This document shows, in pieces, positions 7,670 through 15,688 of a stretch of DNA of 40,576 nt. Origin of the DNA: SVTX01 sp045658225 (GTDB lineage Bacteria; Bacillota; Clostridia; Oscillospirales; CAG-272); assembly GCA_045658225.1 (NCBI GenBank), contig JAZOUO010000083.1, forward strand, positions 1 through 40,576. Direction: 5' to 3'. How positions within the stretch are numbered: the stretch's first letter is position 1; each line of letters starts with the position of its first letter. Both the position numbers and the translations under genes were made by a program. The notes beneath the pieces were generated by a model. The model did no database searches and was not told where the DNA came from. It saw only the letters and a list, made by a program, of their open reading frames with translations.

Positions 7670-9280
7670 TTATTTTTCGATTTTTTCAATTATCTTGTCA
7701 AACGTAAGACCGTATCTGCTTGCAATATCCCTAGCATAGCTCTTTCCGTCGGGCTTTGCACGGTATATCTTAAACGAACGCTTGCCCTCGTCAATGCCTG
7801 CTATAAGAGTATCTATATGTGAGCCGCCCCTCTGCTTTGAAATCTGGTTTATCGTGTCAATTTCTGCCGCTAGCTCGTGCAGATGAGTTGCGAAAAGACA
7901 ACGGCAACCAACGATAGCAAATCCCGAAAGCACCTCGGATGCGATATACGAGCCCTCGTAAGAGCCTGTGGATGAAAGAGACTCATCGAGCAACACGAGA
8001 CTGTACTTTGTCACGTTGTCGAATATCTCAACGAGACGCGCGCATTCTTCGCCAAGACGTCCCTTGTCAATAGTATCGTCAGCACCCGTGGGGAAATGCG
8101 TATATATGGCGTCGGCAGGGCTTACGCACACGCTTTTGGCGGGGAAAAACATACCAAGCTGCATCATAGATAAGCCTATACCTATCGCGCAGGTGATAAC
8201 GGATTTACCGCCTCGGTTAGGACCTGTAAGAACGTAAATAAGAGAATCGTCGCTTGTAAAGCTTATATCATTTGCGACGATCTCCTCGCCATCGGGGAGC
8301 TTTAATGCAACAACGGGATTGTAAAGCTCGTCAGTCACAAATCTTCTATCGTCAAGCGGAGCAAAGGTGGGAACACAGAGATCAAATCCGCGCGCCTCAA
8401 GAGTGGAGAGAAGTGCCGTGCCCTTGACGACGAATTCTATCTCGGGCAAAAGTTCGATGAGGAAGTCCGTGTTTTCAAGCACGTAGGACTGAACTATTTT
8501 TTTCCACGAACGCAGCGAAGATTTATATACGTCGTTTATGGCCGAGTTAAAGGCGTTGGACATAGCCGTTTTTTGATTGTCCGACTGCTTTTTAGAGAAC
8601 GGAACAAGATTTGCTATGCAGGTGTACTCGTCGTCTTTGAAGTTGAGACGGAGTATCTTGTCAAGCGCATCGCCCGACTTGAACGGCTGAGAGTTTACCG
8701 ACAACACGCCCGCGTATTCGGGGCGAAGCTGTGAGTCAAGGTTTACGCCCACAGTCACGCTCTTTATCTCGCGAACTCTGCGTGTAAGCTCTGAGAGCTT
8801 TTTGTTGAGCTCTGAGTAATATTCTGACTCAGCAAGCTCCGAAACTCTCTGCGCAAGGCTTTTGAATGCTTCGCTCTTTACGTTGTCGCGAGCCTTGGAA
8901 AGTCCTTCATTGAGAATGTCAACACAAGAAATATACAGCTCTATCTCCGTAATGCTTGAGAGATAATCGTCTGTATTTGAGCTATCCGATTCAAGACGAC
9001 GAAGCTCGGTGATGTCCTGAACTACGGGAATGACCTTGTTAAAGGTCTCGGATATTACGGGGTTATCCATCATGTCACGGAAGATTCCCATACGGTATTC
9101 CATTACAGCTACGTCGGTTGTAAAATAGTCCGAAAGCTCGGAGCTTTTAAGCTCGAATATTTCAAGCAGTCCAAGCTCCTGGAGAGTGTACATATCAATA
9201 TCGGGGAGCTTTTTGCCCGAAAGGTGCTCCTGCTTTGACTGTTCACTTGGATATATAAGACTGAAATTTGACAGATCCAT
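7670..9280 (-). CDS. MutS-family ATPase lacking the mismatch-recognition domain
   Basis: A 536-residue protein with the MutS lever/clamp helices followed by the MutS ATPase. Walker A is Thr-Gly-Pro-Asn-Arg-Gly-Gly-Lys-Ser (about 351-359), Walker B Leu-Val-Leu-Leu-Asp-Glu-Ser (Asp 431), and the His-loop Phe-Ala-Thr-His-Leu-His-Glu-Leu follows. It is much shorter than MutS1 (about 850 residues), has no N-terminal mismatch-binding domain with Phe-x-Glu, and no C-terminal Smr nuclease domain as in MutS2. It therefore belongs to one of the MutS-related side families; its DNA or RNA substrate is unknown. A GAAAGGA site precedes the ATG. It starts 18 bases after the stop of the PHP-phosphoesterase gene, so the two form an operon. 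Confidence 0.85.
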   Translation of the reverse strand: MDLSNFSLIYPSEQSKQEHLSGKKLPDIDMYTLQELGLLEIFELKSSELSDYFTTDVAVMEYRMGIFRDMMDNPVISETFNKVIPVVQDITELRRLESDSSNTDDYLSSITEIELYISCVDILNEGLSKARDNVKSEAFKSLAQRVSELAESEYYSELNKKLSELTRRVREIKSVTVGVNLDSQLRPEYAGVLSVNSQPFKSGDALDKILRLNFKDDEYTCIANLVPFSKKQSDNQKTAMSNAFNSAINDVYKSSLRSWKKIVQSYVLENTDFLIELLPEIEFVVKGTALLSTLEARGFDLCVPTFAPLDDRRFVTDELYNPVVALKLPDGEEIVANDISFTSDDSLIYVLTGPNRGGKSVITCAIGIGLSMMQLGMFFPAKSVCVSPADAIYTHFPTGADDTIDKGRLGEECARLVEIFDNVTKYSLVLLDESLSSTGSYEGSYIASEVLSGFAIVGCRCLFATHLHELAAEIDTINQISKQRGGSHIDTLIAGIDEGKRSFKIYRAKPDGKSYARDIASRYGLTFDKIIEKIEK

Positions 9281-9298
9281 TGCATGTGTCCTTTCAAG

Positions 9299-10117
9299 TT
9301 AGAGTTTTACGAGTTCTTTTTGAGAATTTCTTATAACGAGTGCACTATCAAATCCCAAGGATTTTGCAAGCTCTACGGCATAGGGAACAGAACCGCCCAT
9401 AGCCGACGTGGAATGAGCGTCGCTTCCAAAGGTAAGGAGCTTTCCACCGCATTCTCTGTAGATAGAGAGAATGTTCTCAGATGGCATTGTAAATCCAAAC
9501 CCCTTTGCGTGCGTTGATGAGTTTATTTCAAGCGCAATATCTCTTTTTATCATAAGCAAGAATATCTCAGCGAGCTTGTCCGCAAAAGGAGACGCATCAA
9601 ACGCAAGTCCCGCCTGCGCTATATATCTGTGTGGATATGTAATATGAGATATTGAGCTTACCTTGTCAAGAGTATTTATGTCCTCTATCACCTCGTCGAG
9701 ATAAGTAAAATAAAGTTTTCTTATCTCGTCTTCGGGTATTGACTTGTAATCCAAAAAGTAGAAATCTTGCATGCCTCTAAGACTGTGGACTGAAGCCAGA
9801 ACAAACTCAAATGGAAAGTTTGCGAGAAGTCCGTTTGCTACATCGGGATACTGGTTTGCCTGACCTATCTCTATTCCGTAGGCAATGTTAAGTTTTTTGC
9901 CGTAAATCTCCTTTGCTTGCATAATAGCGTCAAAAGCGGCTTTTGCGTTATAAGGAGGGTAGAGCCCCTCGGCGTCGGAATTTGCCTCAAGGTGATCGGT
10001 GATAGCAATATCCGTAAATCCTCTACGCAGGGCTTCCTCGCAAATGGCTATGGGGGTAGCGGACGGGTCTCCGTCAAAGGAATATGCGCTGTGAATGTGA
10101 TAATCGCAGAAAAACAT
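9299..10117 (-). CDS. PHP-domain phosphoesterase, histidinol-phosphatase (HisJ/HisK) type
   Basis: A 272-residue metal-dependent phosphoesterase. The PHP motifs appear in order: Asp-Tyr-His-Ile-His-Ser (5-10), Thr-Asp-His (about 40), Gly-Ile-Glu-Ile-Gly (about 82), Ser-Val-His-Ser (about 111), His-Ile-Thr-Tyr-Pro-His-Arg-Tyr (about 165) and Gly-Ser-Asp-Ala-His (about 232). This set and the length fit the HisK histidinol-phosphatase group, which removes phosphate from L-histidinol phosphate. No other his gene is in the window and the partner is a MutS-like ATPase, so an alternative role on nucleotides or another phosphate ester is possible. GGGAGGG sits 6 bases upstream of the ATG. Confidence 0.85.
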   Translation of the reverse strand: MFFCDYHIHSAYSFDGDPSATPIAICEEALRRGFTDIAITDHLEANSDAEGLYPPYNAKAAFDAIMQAKEIYGKKLNIAYGIEIGQANQYPDVANGLLANFPFEFVLASVHSLRGMQDFYFLDYKSIPEDEIRKLYFTYLDEVIEDINTLDKVSSISHITYPHRYIAQAGLAFDASPFADKLAEIFLLMIKRDIALEINSSTHAKGFGFTMPSENILSIYRECGGKLLTFGSDAHSTSAMGGSVPYAVELAKSLGFDSALVIRNSQKELVKL

Positions 10118-10202
10118 GATATCCCTCCCAAAAAGTCTTTATTATTCATTTTAACATATTTTTTTGATTTTGTATATAGATTTTGAAAATTTATTTTTGA
10201 CC

Positions 10203-10231
10203 TTGAAAACTGTCTAGGTGTGTGGTAAAAT
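10203..10231 (+). promoter_or_regulatory. Predicted promoter of the gene at 10253
   Basis: -35 TTGAAA (10203-10208), 17-base spacer, extended -10 TGG-TAAAAT (TAAAAT at 10226-10231). The start codon follows 21 bases later. Confidence 0.65.
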
Positions 10232-10252
10232 AAAACAAAAGGAGGTGTTTTT

Positions 10253-11128
10253 GTGCATAGCAACATATACGAATATCTTTGTGGAAAAATTGATAATATA
10301 CCGCACATTCTCGCTCTTTGCGGTGCCGATAAACGATATATACATGAGAACGCCTCGGATTTTGAGAAATTCAGAGAGCTTTGCCATTCGTTAGTGAGGC
10401 TTTCGGGAAGCAGTATGTACAGAGCTATAAATTGCGCCGTGTCAGAGATTTTTGGAGAAGATATTGACATAACGCAAGCTTCCTCCGACGATTTGTGGAA
10501 AAGATTTTACGGAGAACGTGAGAACGAGGAATCTATAACACCTGTTTTAACTTTTAGAACTGCTTATACCGATAACCTGACAAGCGTTATAGACATTAGT
10601 CGAGCGACTGATTTTGTTATGCCTGATAGGTACCACGTTGGGCTTGCAAGAGAGAGGCTTGCTTGCGGACAAACCCTGTCCGATAGCGAGAAAAATATGC
10701 TGATAATCCAGGCGCTTCGTGAGAGTGCGCAACAAAGCATCAAATCCTTTTGCCCAATAGTTGTACGCGCAGACTGTTTTGCCCAAATAACCTGTCGCGC
10801 ACTTCAGTATCTCAAAAATTGCAATTTATTGACGGAAACTTTGATATTGGTAAACCGTGACCAACTTGATCCAGAGGCGGAAAAGCTGTTTGAATTTGAT
10901 GAAATTTTGCTTGGTATGATAGTGGAAAAATGTGATGAAAACTTTGCTTTTTCAATGCAAGCTATTGCACGTACTGCTTCCGTTGGCAATCTTATCTGGA
11001 TAGTCAAAAAAGAGGATTTTTCCGATTTTTGCTCCATGACGAACAAGCTTTTGCAAAAATGGCAGGCGGACAGAATTGCGCCTCAAAATTGCACGCTAAA
11101 ATTTGAAGAAATTTGCAAATTTTATTGA
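10253..11128 (+). CDS. Uncharacterised protein with faint similarity to uronate isomerase
   Basis: A 291-residue soluble protein starting with GTG, supported by AGGAGGT seven bases before it. I do not recognise it with certainty. Residues about 18-85 (Leu-Cys-Gly-Ala-Asp-Lys-Arg-Tyr-Ile-His-Glu-Asn-Ala-Ser-Asp-Phe-Glu-Lys-Phe, then a Tyr-Arg-Ala...Ile-Phe-Gly-Glu-Asp stretch and Ser-Ser-Asp-Asp-Leu-Trp) follow the spacing of the N-terminal segment of UxaC-type glucuronate isomerases. The metal-binding His-x-His motif and the long C-terminal catalytic region of the roughly 470-residue enzyme are not seen. It may be a non-catalytic relative or an unrelated fold. It stands alone between a divergent PHP gene and a small membrane protein. 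Confidence 0.6.
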   Translation: MHSNIYEYLCGKIDNIPHILALCGADKRYIHENASDFEKFRELCHSLVRLSGSSMYRAINCAVSEIFGEDIDITQASSDDLWKRFYGERENEESITPVLTFRTAYTDNLTSVIDISRATDFVMPDRYHVGLARERLACGQTLSDSEKNMLIIQALRESAQQSIKSFCPIVVRADCFAQITCRALQYLKNCNLLTETLILVNRDQLDPEAEKLFEFDEILLGMIVEKCDENFAFSMQAIARTASVGNLIWIVKKEDFSDFCSMTNKLLQKWQADRIAPQNCTLKFEEICKFY

Positions 11129-11137
11129 ATTAAAGTA

Positions 11138-11166
11138 TTGACAAGAAAAAATCCTTGTTGTATAAT
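11138..11166 (+). promoter_or_regulatory. Consensus sigma-A promoter of the 66-residue membrane protein
   Basis: Perfect -35 TTGACA (11138-11143), exactly 17 bases, perfect -10 TATAAT (11161-11166). The expected start of RNA is near 11173, which leaves a leader of about 37 nt. Confidence 0.9.
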
Positions 11167-11209
11167 GAAAGTGATAAGAAATATATTGATTTTCAGGGAG
11201 GGTATAAAA

Positions 11210-11410
11210 ATGACAGTAGTTGAAAAGAAAAAGACGAGCACACTTAAGATAGTTCTCATCGTTCTTGGCGTATTGGCTGCTATTGCGGCTATCGTAGCAG
11301 TAGTTCTTTATGTAAGAAAGAAGAAGAATAGCAAGCTCATTGAGGAGACCGTTGAGGACCTCATAGACGAAAAGCTTTCTGAAGAGGATATCATTGAGAT
11401 TATCGAATAA
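11210..11410 (+). CDS. Small single-pass membrane protein with acidic tail
   Basis: A 66-residue protein. I start it at the ATG at 11210, preceded by GGGAGGG; an in-frame start at 11138 falls on the -35 box of the promoter and cannot be used. Layout: Lys-rich head (residues 5-8), one hydrophobic helix (about 13-34, Ile-Val-Leu-Ile-Val-Leu-Gly...), a basic cluster Arg-Lys-Lys-Lys, then an acidic amphipathic tail ending Glu-Asp-Ile-Ile-Glu-Ile-Ile-Glu. It has a perfect-consensus promoter and its own terminator, so it is a strongly expressed single gene by prediction. The family is unknown to me. The basic cluster after the helix suggests a cytoplasmic tail. Confidence 0.75.
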   Translation: MTVVEKKKTSTLKIVLIVLGVLAAIAAIVAVVLYVRKKKNSKLIEETVEDLIDEKLSEEDIIEIIE

Positions 11411-11426
11411 TTCGATAACAAAAACA

Positions 11427-11457
11427 AAAACCGAAGGATAACACCTTCGGTTTTGTT
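11427..11457 (+). terminator. Intrinsic terminator of the small membrane protein gene
   Basis: Arms AAAACCGAAGG (11427-11437) and CCTTCGGTTTT (11444-11454) with a 6-nt loop, ending in TTTTGTT. Confidence 0.85.
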
Positions 11458-11476
11458 ATATAAACAGGAGTGAAGT

Positions 11477-12424
11477 ATGAAGATAAAAATTCTTGACGCG
11501 TTAACTCTGGGTGAGGATATGGATCTTTCCGTGTTTTCAAAGCTCGGAGAACTGACGGTATATGATAAAACTGCCCCCGAGGACGTGGCGAAAAATATTG
11601 GCGACGCAGACGTGATAATCATAAACAAGGTAAAGGTCGGCGCGCACAATCTGGCGGAATGTGAAAACCTTAAACTCATTTGCATTATGGCAACGGGATA
11701 TGATAATATTGACACAGAGTATTGCAAGGCTAATAATATCGCCGTATGCAACGTTGTGGGATATTCCTCACAGAGCGTGGCGCAGATAACCGTGGCTATG
11801 GTTTTGAGCCTTGTCTCTCATCTTGGTGAGTACAAAGAGGCGGCTGCCAACGGCAGCTACACAAACGGTGGAGTTGCAAATATACTCACCCCCGTGTATC
11901 ACGAGATATGCGGCAAAACGTGGGGAATTGTGGGCTACGGAAATATCGGCTCGCAGGTGGGCAGAGTTGCACAGGCGCTTGGTTGCAAGGTCATAGTTAA
12001 TAAGAGAACTCCCGCACCCGACGTTGAGTGTGTGGATATAGACACGCTTTGCCGCGAGGCTGACATTATCACGGTGCATACACCCCTGACATCCGACACG
12101 AAAAATCTCATAAATGAGCAGAGAATAAAGTCAATGAAGTCCGATGCCATTTTCGTCAATATGGCGCGTGGACTTGTGGCTGATGAGGAGTCGCTGGCAA
12201 ATGCTATTGAAAACGGTAAGCTCGGAGGTCTTGGAATTGACGTCTATTCGACCGAACCGTTTGGAGCAGACCACCCGTACACAAAAATCGCGGGACTGCC
12301 GAACGTATGCCTGACCCCTCATATGTCCTGGGGCGCGTATGAGGCAAGAGTTCGCTGTCGCGACGAGGTGATGCAGAATATTGAGTCATTTTTGCGTGGC
12401 GAAAAGAGAAACAGAGTGGTATAA
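11477..12424 (+). CDS. D-isomer-specific 2-hydroxyacid dehydrogenase
   Basis: A 315-residue NAD(P)-dependent oxidoreductase that interconverts a D-2-hydroxyacid and its 2-oxoacid in the cytoplasm. The Rossmann motif Gly-Tyr-Gly-Asn-Ile-Gly lies near residue 152. Catalytic Arg is in Met-Ala-Arg-Gly (about 230), Glu in Ser-Thr-Glu-Pro-Phe (about 260) and His in Thr-Pro-His-Met-Ser-Trp-Gly-Ala (about 281). The Trp-Gly-Ala context after His resembles glycerate/hydroxypyruvate reductases, so glycerate dehydrogenase is my best guess, but substrate is not proved. AGGAG precedes the ATG. It has its own terminator and no obvious pathway neighbours. Confidence 0.88.
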   Translation: MKIKILDALTLGEDMDLSVFSKLGELTVYDKTAPEDVAKNIGDADVIIINKVKVGAHNLAECENLKLICIMATGYDNIDTEYCKANNIAVCNVVGYSSQSVAQITVAMVLSLVSHLGEYKEAAANGSYTNGGVANILTPVYHEICGKTWGIVGYGNIGSQVGRVAQALGCKVIVNKRTPAPDVECVDIDTLCREADIITVHTPLTSDTKNLINEQRIKSMKSDAIFVNMARGLVADEESLANAIENGKLGGLGIDVYSTEPFGADHPYTKIAGLPNVCLTPHMSWGAYEARVRCRDEVMQNIESFLRGEKRNRVV

Positions 12425-12433
12425 TAAAGAGCT

Positions 12434-12465
12434 ACGGCTTCTCCCTCGGGAGAAGCCGTTTTTTT
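12434..12465 (+). terminator. Intrinsic terminator after the dehydrogenase
   Basis: Arms ACGGCTTCTCC (12434-12444) and GGAGAAGCCGT (12449-12459) with a CTCG tetraloop, followed by TTTTTTT. Confidence 0.92.
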
Positions 12466-12486
12466 GAAAAATAACCGCAAAATTAC

Positions 12487-12515
12487 TTTACAAATCCTCA
12501 AAAATATGTTATAAT
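12487..12515 (+). promoter_or_regulatory. Predicted sigma-A promoter of the RsuA-type gene and tex
   Basis: -35 TTTACA (12487-12492), 17-base spacer, -10 TATAAT (12510-12515). The start codon at 12552 lies 36 bases further on. Confidence 0.8.
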
Positions 12516-12551
12516 AAAATGTGTTTGATTTTAGGAGAAAGGGGAGCGCAA

Positions 12552-13301
12552 ATGCGGCTTGACAAATACCTGTCCGATGCGGGCGTGCTGACGCGTACAG
12601 AGTCGGCAAGGGCGGCTAAAAACGGACAAATTACCGTAAACGGTGTCGTGACCAGACGCTCAAGCGGTCACATTGATCCTACAAAGGACATTGTGTGCTA
12701 CAACGGTCAACAGATAATATACCGTGAGTTTACGTATATCATGCTCAACAAGCCCGAGGGATACGTGAGTGCGACTGACGATAAGCTCTCTCCGACTGTT
12801 CTGACTCTGTTGCCCGACGAGCTTCAGAGAATAGGACTTTTCCCCTGCGGCAGACTTGATAAAAACACGCTTGGGCTTATGATACTCACAAACAACGGGC
12901 CACTCGCACACAAGCTTTTGTCTCCCAAAAATCACGTTGACAAAAAATACTCATTTACCACCAAATTTCCCGTGTCCGAGGCGGACGTCGAGAGACTTGA
13001 GGGTGGTGTTGATATTGGCGGATATATGACCGCGCCGTGTCTTGTGGAAATGACGGGCGAGCGAGAGGGCTATATAACCTTGACCGAGGGCAAATATCAC
13101 CAGATAAAGCTTATGGCAATAGCCGTAAATAATCAGATAACCTATCTTGAGCGCGTGACCTTTGGCGAGGTCAAGCTGGATACAAACCTCTCTCGAGGCG
13201 AGTGGAGATACCTGACGGACGACGAGCAAGCCTCACTTGAGAGCCGAGCGTCCAAAATCCCCGCCGAGAGCCTTGAAAAGCACAAAGGACCGCAAAACTA
13301 A
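12552..13301 (+). CDS. RsuA/RluB-family pseudouridine synthase
   Basis: A 249-residue enzyme that makes pseudouridine in ribosomal RNA, most likely the small-subunit (RsuA) type. I start at the ATG at 12552, which follows AGGAGAAAGGGGAG and begins the family-typical Met-Arg-Leu-Asp-Lys-Tyr-Leu-Ser of the S4 RNA-binding domain (1-45). The catalytic motif is Gly-Arg-Leu-Asp103-Lys-Asn-Thr-Leu-Gly. Later comes Glu-Gly-Lys-Tyr-His-Gln-Ile-Lys, the conserved C-terminal element of this family. The gene is followed after 34 bases by tex and the two probably share the promoter at 12487. A tail of about 25 residues is extra and charged. Confidence 0.92.
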   Translation: MRLDKYLSDAGVLTRTESARAAKNGQITVNGVVTRRSSGHIDPTKDIVCYNGQQIIYREFTYIMLNKPEGYVSATDDKLSPTVLTLLPDELQRIGLFPCGRLDKNTLGLMILTNNGPLAHKLLSPKNHVDKKYSFTTKFPVSEADVERLEGGVDIGGYMTAPCLVEMTGEREGYITLTEGKYHQIKLMAIAVNNQITYLERVTFGEVKLDTNLSRGEWRYLTDDEQASLESRASKIPAESLEKHKGPQN

Positions 13302-13335
13302 ATTAAAGATTTTATACCCGAAAGGAACAAAATAA

Positions 13336-15489
13336 ATGGACATCATCAAAAAATTAGCCGAAGAATTCAAACTCAAGGAAGAACAGGTACAAAAGACGGT
13401 CGAGCTTATCGACGGCGGCGACACAATTCCTTTTATCGCCAGATACCGTAAGGAAGTCACGGGAAGCCTTGACGACGAAACTCTGCGTAATCTTAACGAC
13501 AGACTTGAGTATCTTCGCAACATAGAAAAGAGAAAGGAAGAGGTACGCTCGCTTATCGAGGCGCAGGGAAATCTCACACCCGAGATAGAGCAGGCGATTA
13601 TGAACGCCGTCACTATCACCGAGGTTGATGATATTTACCGTCCCTTCCGTCCCAAGAGAAAGACTCGCGCGTCGGTCGCAAAGGCAAAGGGACTTGAGCC
13701 CTTAGCCCTCGTTCTTATGGAGCAGAGAAAGGAATATCAGCCTACGATCGAGGAGATTGCAGCGGAATATATAAACGCCGAGCTTGAGGTAGCATCCGCC
13801 GAGGAAGCTCTCGCGGGCGCTTGCGACATTATCGCCGAAATGGTATCCGATAACGCGGAATACAGAAAGTCAGTCCGCGCGCAGACCTTCGAGCACGGAC
13901 TTCTCAACGTTTGCAATTCAAAGGACGAGGACTCTGTCTATGCGCAGTATTACGAATATAGCGAGCCCCTCAAAAAGATACCCGGCCATAGAATACTCGC
14001 CATCAACAGAGGAGAGAAAGAGGAGTTTTTGAAGGTAAACGTTGTTATTTCTCTTGATATAGTTCTCAATTTCCTTCTTGCGTGTGTTATTACCGAGCCT
14101 ACCAGCCCTGCGTATAAGTACGTATCGGGTGCAGTAATTGACGGCTACGAAAGACTTATCGCTCCTTCTATTGAGCGCGAGATAAGAAACGATATGTTTG
14201 ATATGGCGAGCGAGGGAGCTATCAAGGTGTTCTCAGACAACCTCGGACATCTTCTTATGCAGTCACCCCTCAAGGGAAAGACCGTTCTTGGCTTTGACCC
14301 CGGCTATGTAAATGGCTGTAAGCTCGCTGTGGTCGATAAGACGGGTAAGGTGCTTGACACCGCCGTAATATATCCCACAAAGCCTCGCTCACGCACCGAG
14401 GAAGCCACGAGAATAATGAAGATGCTCATCAGAAAGCACCACGTTGACGTTATCGCGATAGGCAACGGAACGGCATCCAAGGAGAGTGAGATATTCTGCG
14501 CAGGACTTCTCAAGGAGATACCCGAGTCAAACTGTAAATATATAGTTGTAAACGAGGCGGGAGCGTCCATTTATTCCGCGTCAAAGCTTGCTACCGAGGA
14601 ATTTCCCGACTTTGACGTTATGCAGCGTTCCGCGGTGTCTATTGCAAGACGTCTTCAGGACCCCCTTGCAGAGCTTGTAAAGATAGATCCCAAGTCTATC
14701 GGTGTAGGTCAGTATCAGCACGATATGAAGCCCGCGCGTCTTGATACGGCTCTTACGGGTGTCGTTGAGGATTGCGTAAACGCGGTCGGAATAGATGTAA
14801 ATACCGCGTCCTATTCCTTGCTTTCCTACATTTCGGGAATAAATACCACAAGTGCAAAAAACATTGTAAAATACAGAGAGGAAAACGGAGAGTTTACCTC
14901 TCGTACACAGCTAAAAAAAGTCCCCAGAATAGGTGACAAGGCGTTTGAGCAGTGCGCGGGATTTTTGCGTGTGCCCGGCTCCAAGGAGATACTTGACAAT
15001 ACAGGCGTTCACCCCGAGTCCTACGATGCGGCAAAGGATCTGCTTGAAATGTTTGGATACACCACCGATGACGTAGCTCACAATCAGGTAAAATTCCTCC
15101 GCCGCGTCGTTGAAAAGAAGGGAATAAAGAATGTTGCCGCCACACTCGGTATTGGCGAGCCCACGCTTGTTGATATTATCAGCGAGCTTGAAAAGCCCGG
15201 ACGTGACGTTCGCGATTCCTTTGACCCGCCCATTCTCCGTGACGACGTTCTTGATATCGAGGACCTCAAGCCCGATATGGTGCTTACGGGAACGGTAAGA
15301 AACGTTATCGACTTTGGCGCGTTTGTTGACATCGGCGTTCATCAGGACGGACTCGTTCACATCTCGCAGATATGCGATAAATTTATCAAGCACCCCTCGG
15401 AAAAGCTTTCTGTAGGTGACGTGGTTAAAGTCAAGGTGCTCAGTGTTGACGTTAAGAAAAAGAGAATAGCTCTTTCAATGAAGCTTTAA
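13336..15489 (+). CDS. tex: Tex-family S1 RNA-binding transcription accessory protein
   Basis: Tex is a cytoplasmic nucleic-acid-binding protein linked to transcription and RNA handling. The 717-residue length is typical. In order there are: the N-terminal helical domain (Phe-Ile-Ala-Arg-Tyr-Arg-Lys-Glu-Val-Thr-Gly, residues 33-43), a YqgF/RNase H-like domain (about 325-450, Leu-Gly-Phe-Asp-Pro-Gly-Tyr), helix-hairpin-helix elements (about 490-560), and a C-terminal S1 domain (about 648-715, Gly-Thr-Val-Arg-Asn-Val-Ile-Asp-Phe-Gly-Ala-Phe-Val-Asp-Ile-Gly). An AAAGGA site precedes the ATG by 10 bases. Nothing is truncated. Confidence 0.95.
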   Translation: MDIIKKLAEEFKLKEEQVQKTVELIDGGDTIPFIARYRKEVTGSLDDETLRNLNDRLEYLRNIEKRKEEVRSLIEAQGNLTPEIEQAIMNAVTITEVDDIYRPFRPKRKTRASVAKAKGLEPLALVLMEQRKEYQPTIEEIAAEYINAELEVASAEEALAGACDIIAEMVSDNAEYRKSVRAQTFEHGLLNVCNSKDEDSVYAQYYEYSEPLKKIPGHRILAINRGEKEEFLKVNVVISLDIVLNFLLACVITEPTSPAYKYVSGAVIDGYERLIAPSIEREIRNDMFDMASEGAIKVFSDNLGHLLMQSPLKGKTVLGFDPGYVNGCKLAVVDKTGKVLDTAVIYPTKPRSRTEEATRIMKMLIRKHHVDVIAIGNGTASKESEIFCAGLLKEIPESNCKYIVVNEAGASIYSASKLATEEFPDFDVMQRSAVSIARRLQDPLAELVKIDPKSIGVGQYQHDMKPARLDTALTGVVEDCVNAVGIDVNTASYSLLSYISGINTTSAKNIVKYREENGEFTSRTQLKKVPRIGDKAFEQCAGFLRVPGSKEILDNTGVHPESYDAAKDLLEMFGYTTDDVAHNQVKFLRRVVEKKGIKNVAATLGIGEPTLVDIISELEKPGRDVRDSFDPPILRDDVLDIEDLKPDMVLTGTVRNVIDFGAFVDIGVHQDGLVHISQICDKFIKHPSEKLSVGDVVKVKVLSVDVKKKRIALSMKL

Positions 15490-15512
15490 TCTATTAATGT
15501 CATCATAGTCTT

Positions 15513-15548
15513 AAAAAGCTCGACAAAGTATAGAAATATCGACTTTTT
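15513..15548 (+). terminator. Possible weak terminator after tex
   Basis: AAAAAG-C-TCGA (15513-15523) pairs with TCGA-CTTTTT (15539-15548) apart from one bulged C. The stem is AU-rich and the U tract is part of the stem, so termination would be weak. Confidence 0.4.
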
Positions 15549-15595
15549 GTGACATTTGCACAAAGAGAGTGAAGCAATTTTAGTTATTTAGGCTC

Positions 15596-15624
15596 TTTAA
15601 AAATAAAGCAATTTTTGGTACAAT
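15596..15624 (+). promoter_or_regulatory. Predicted promoter of the sugar-ABC ATPase gene
   Basis: -35-like TTTAAA (15596-15601), 17-base spacer, extended -10 TGG-TACAAT (TACAAT at 15619-15624). The leader to the ATG is about 58 nt. Confidence 0.6.
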
Positions 15625-15688
15625 TATTATTGATAGAAAAGACTGTAAAATCGGTCACAAGTTTTAAATTTTCAGGAGGAAAAACCCC

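Noticed and set aside
11138..11209. N-terminal extension of the 66-residue protein
   Set aside because: The upstream start lies on the -35 box of a perfect promoter and would not be in the transcript.
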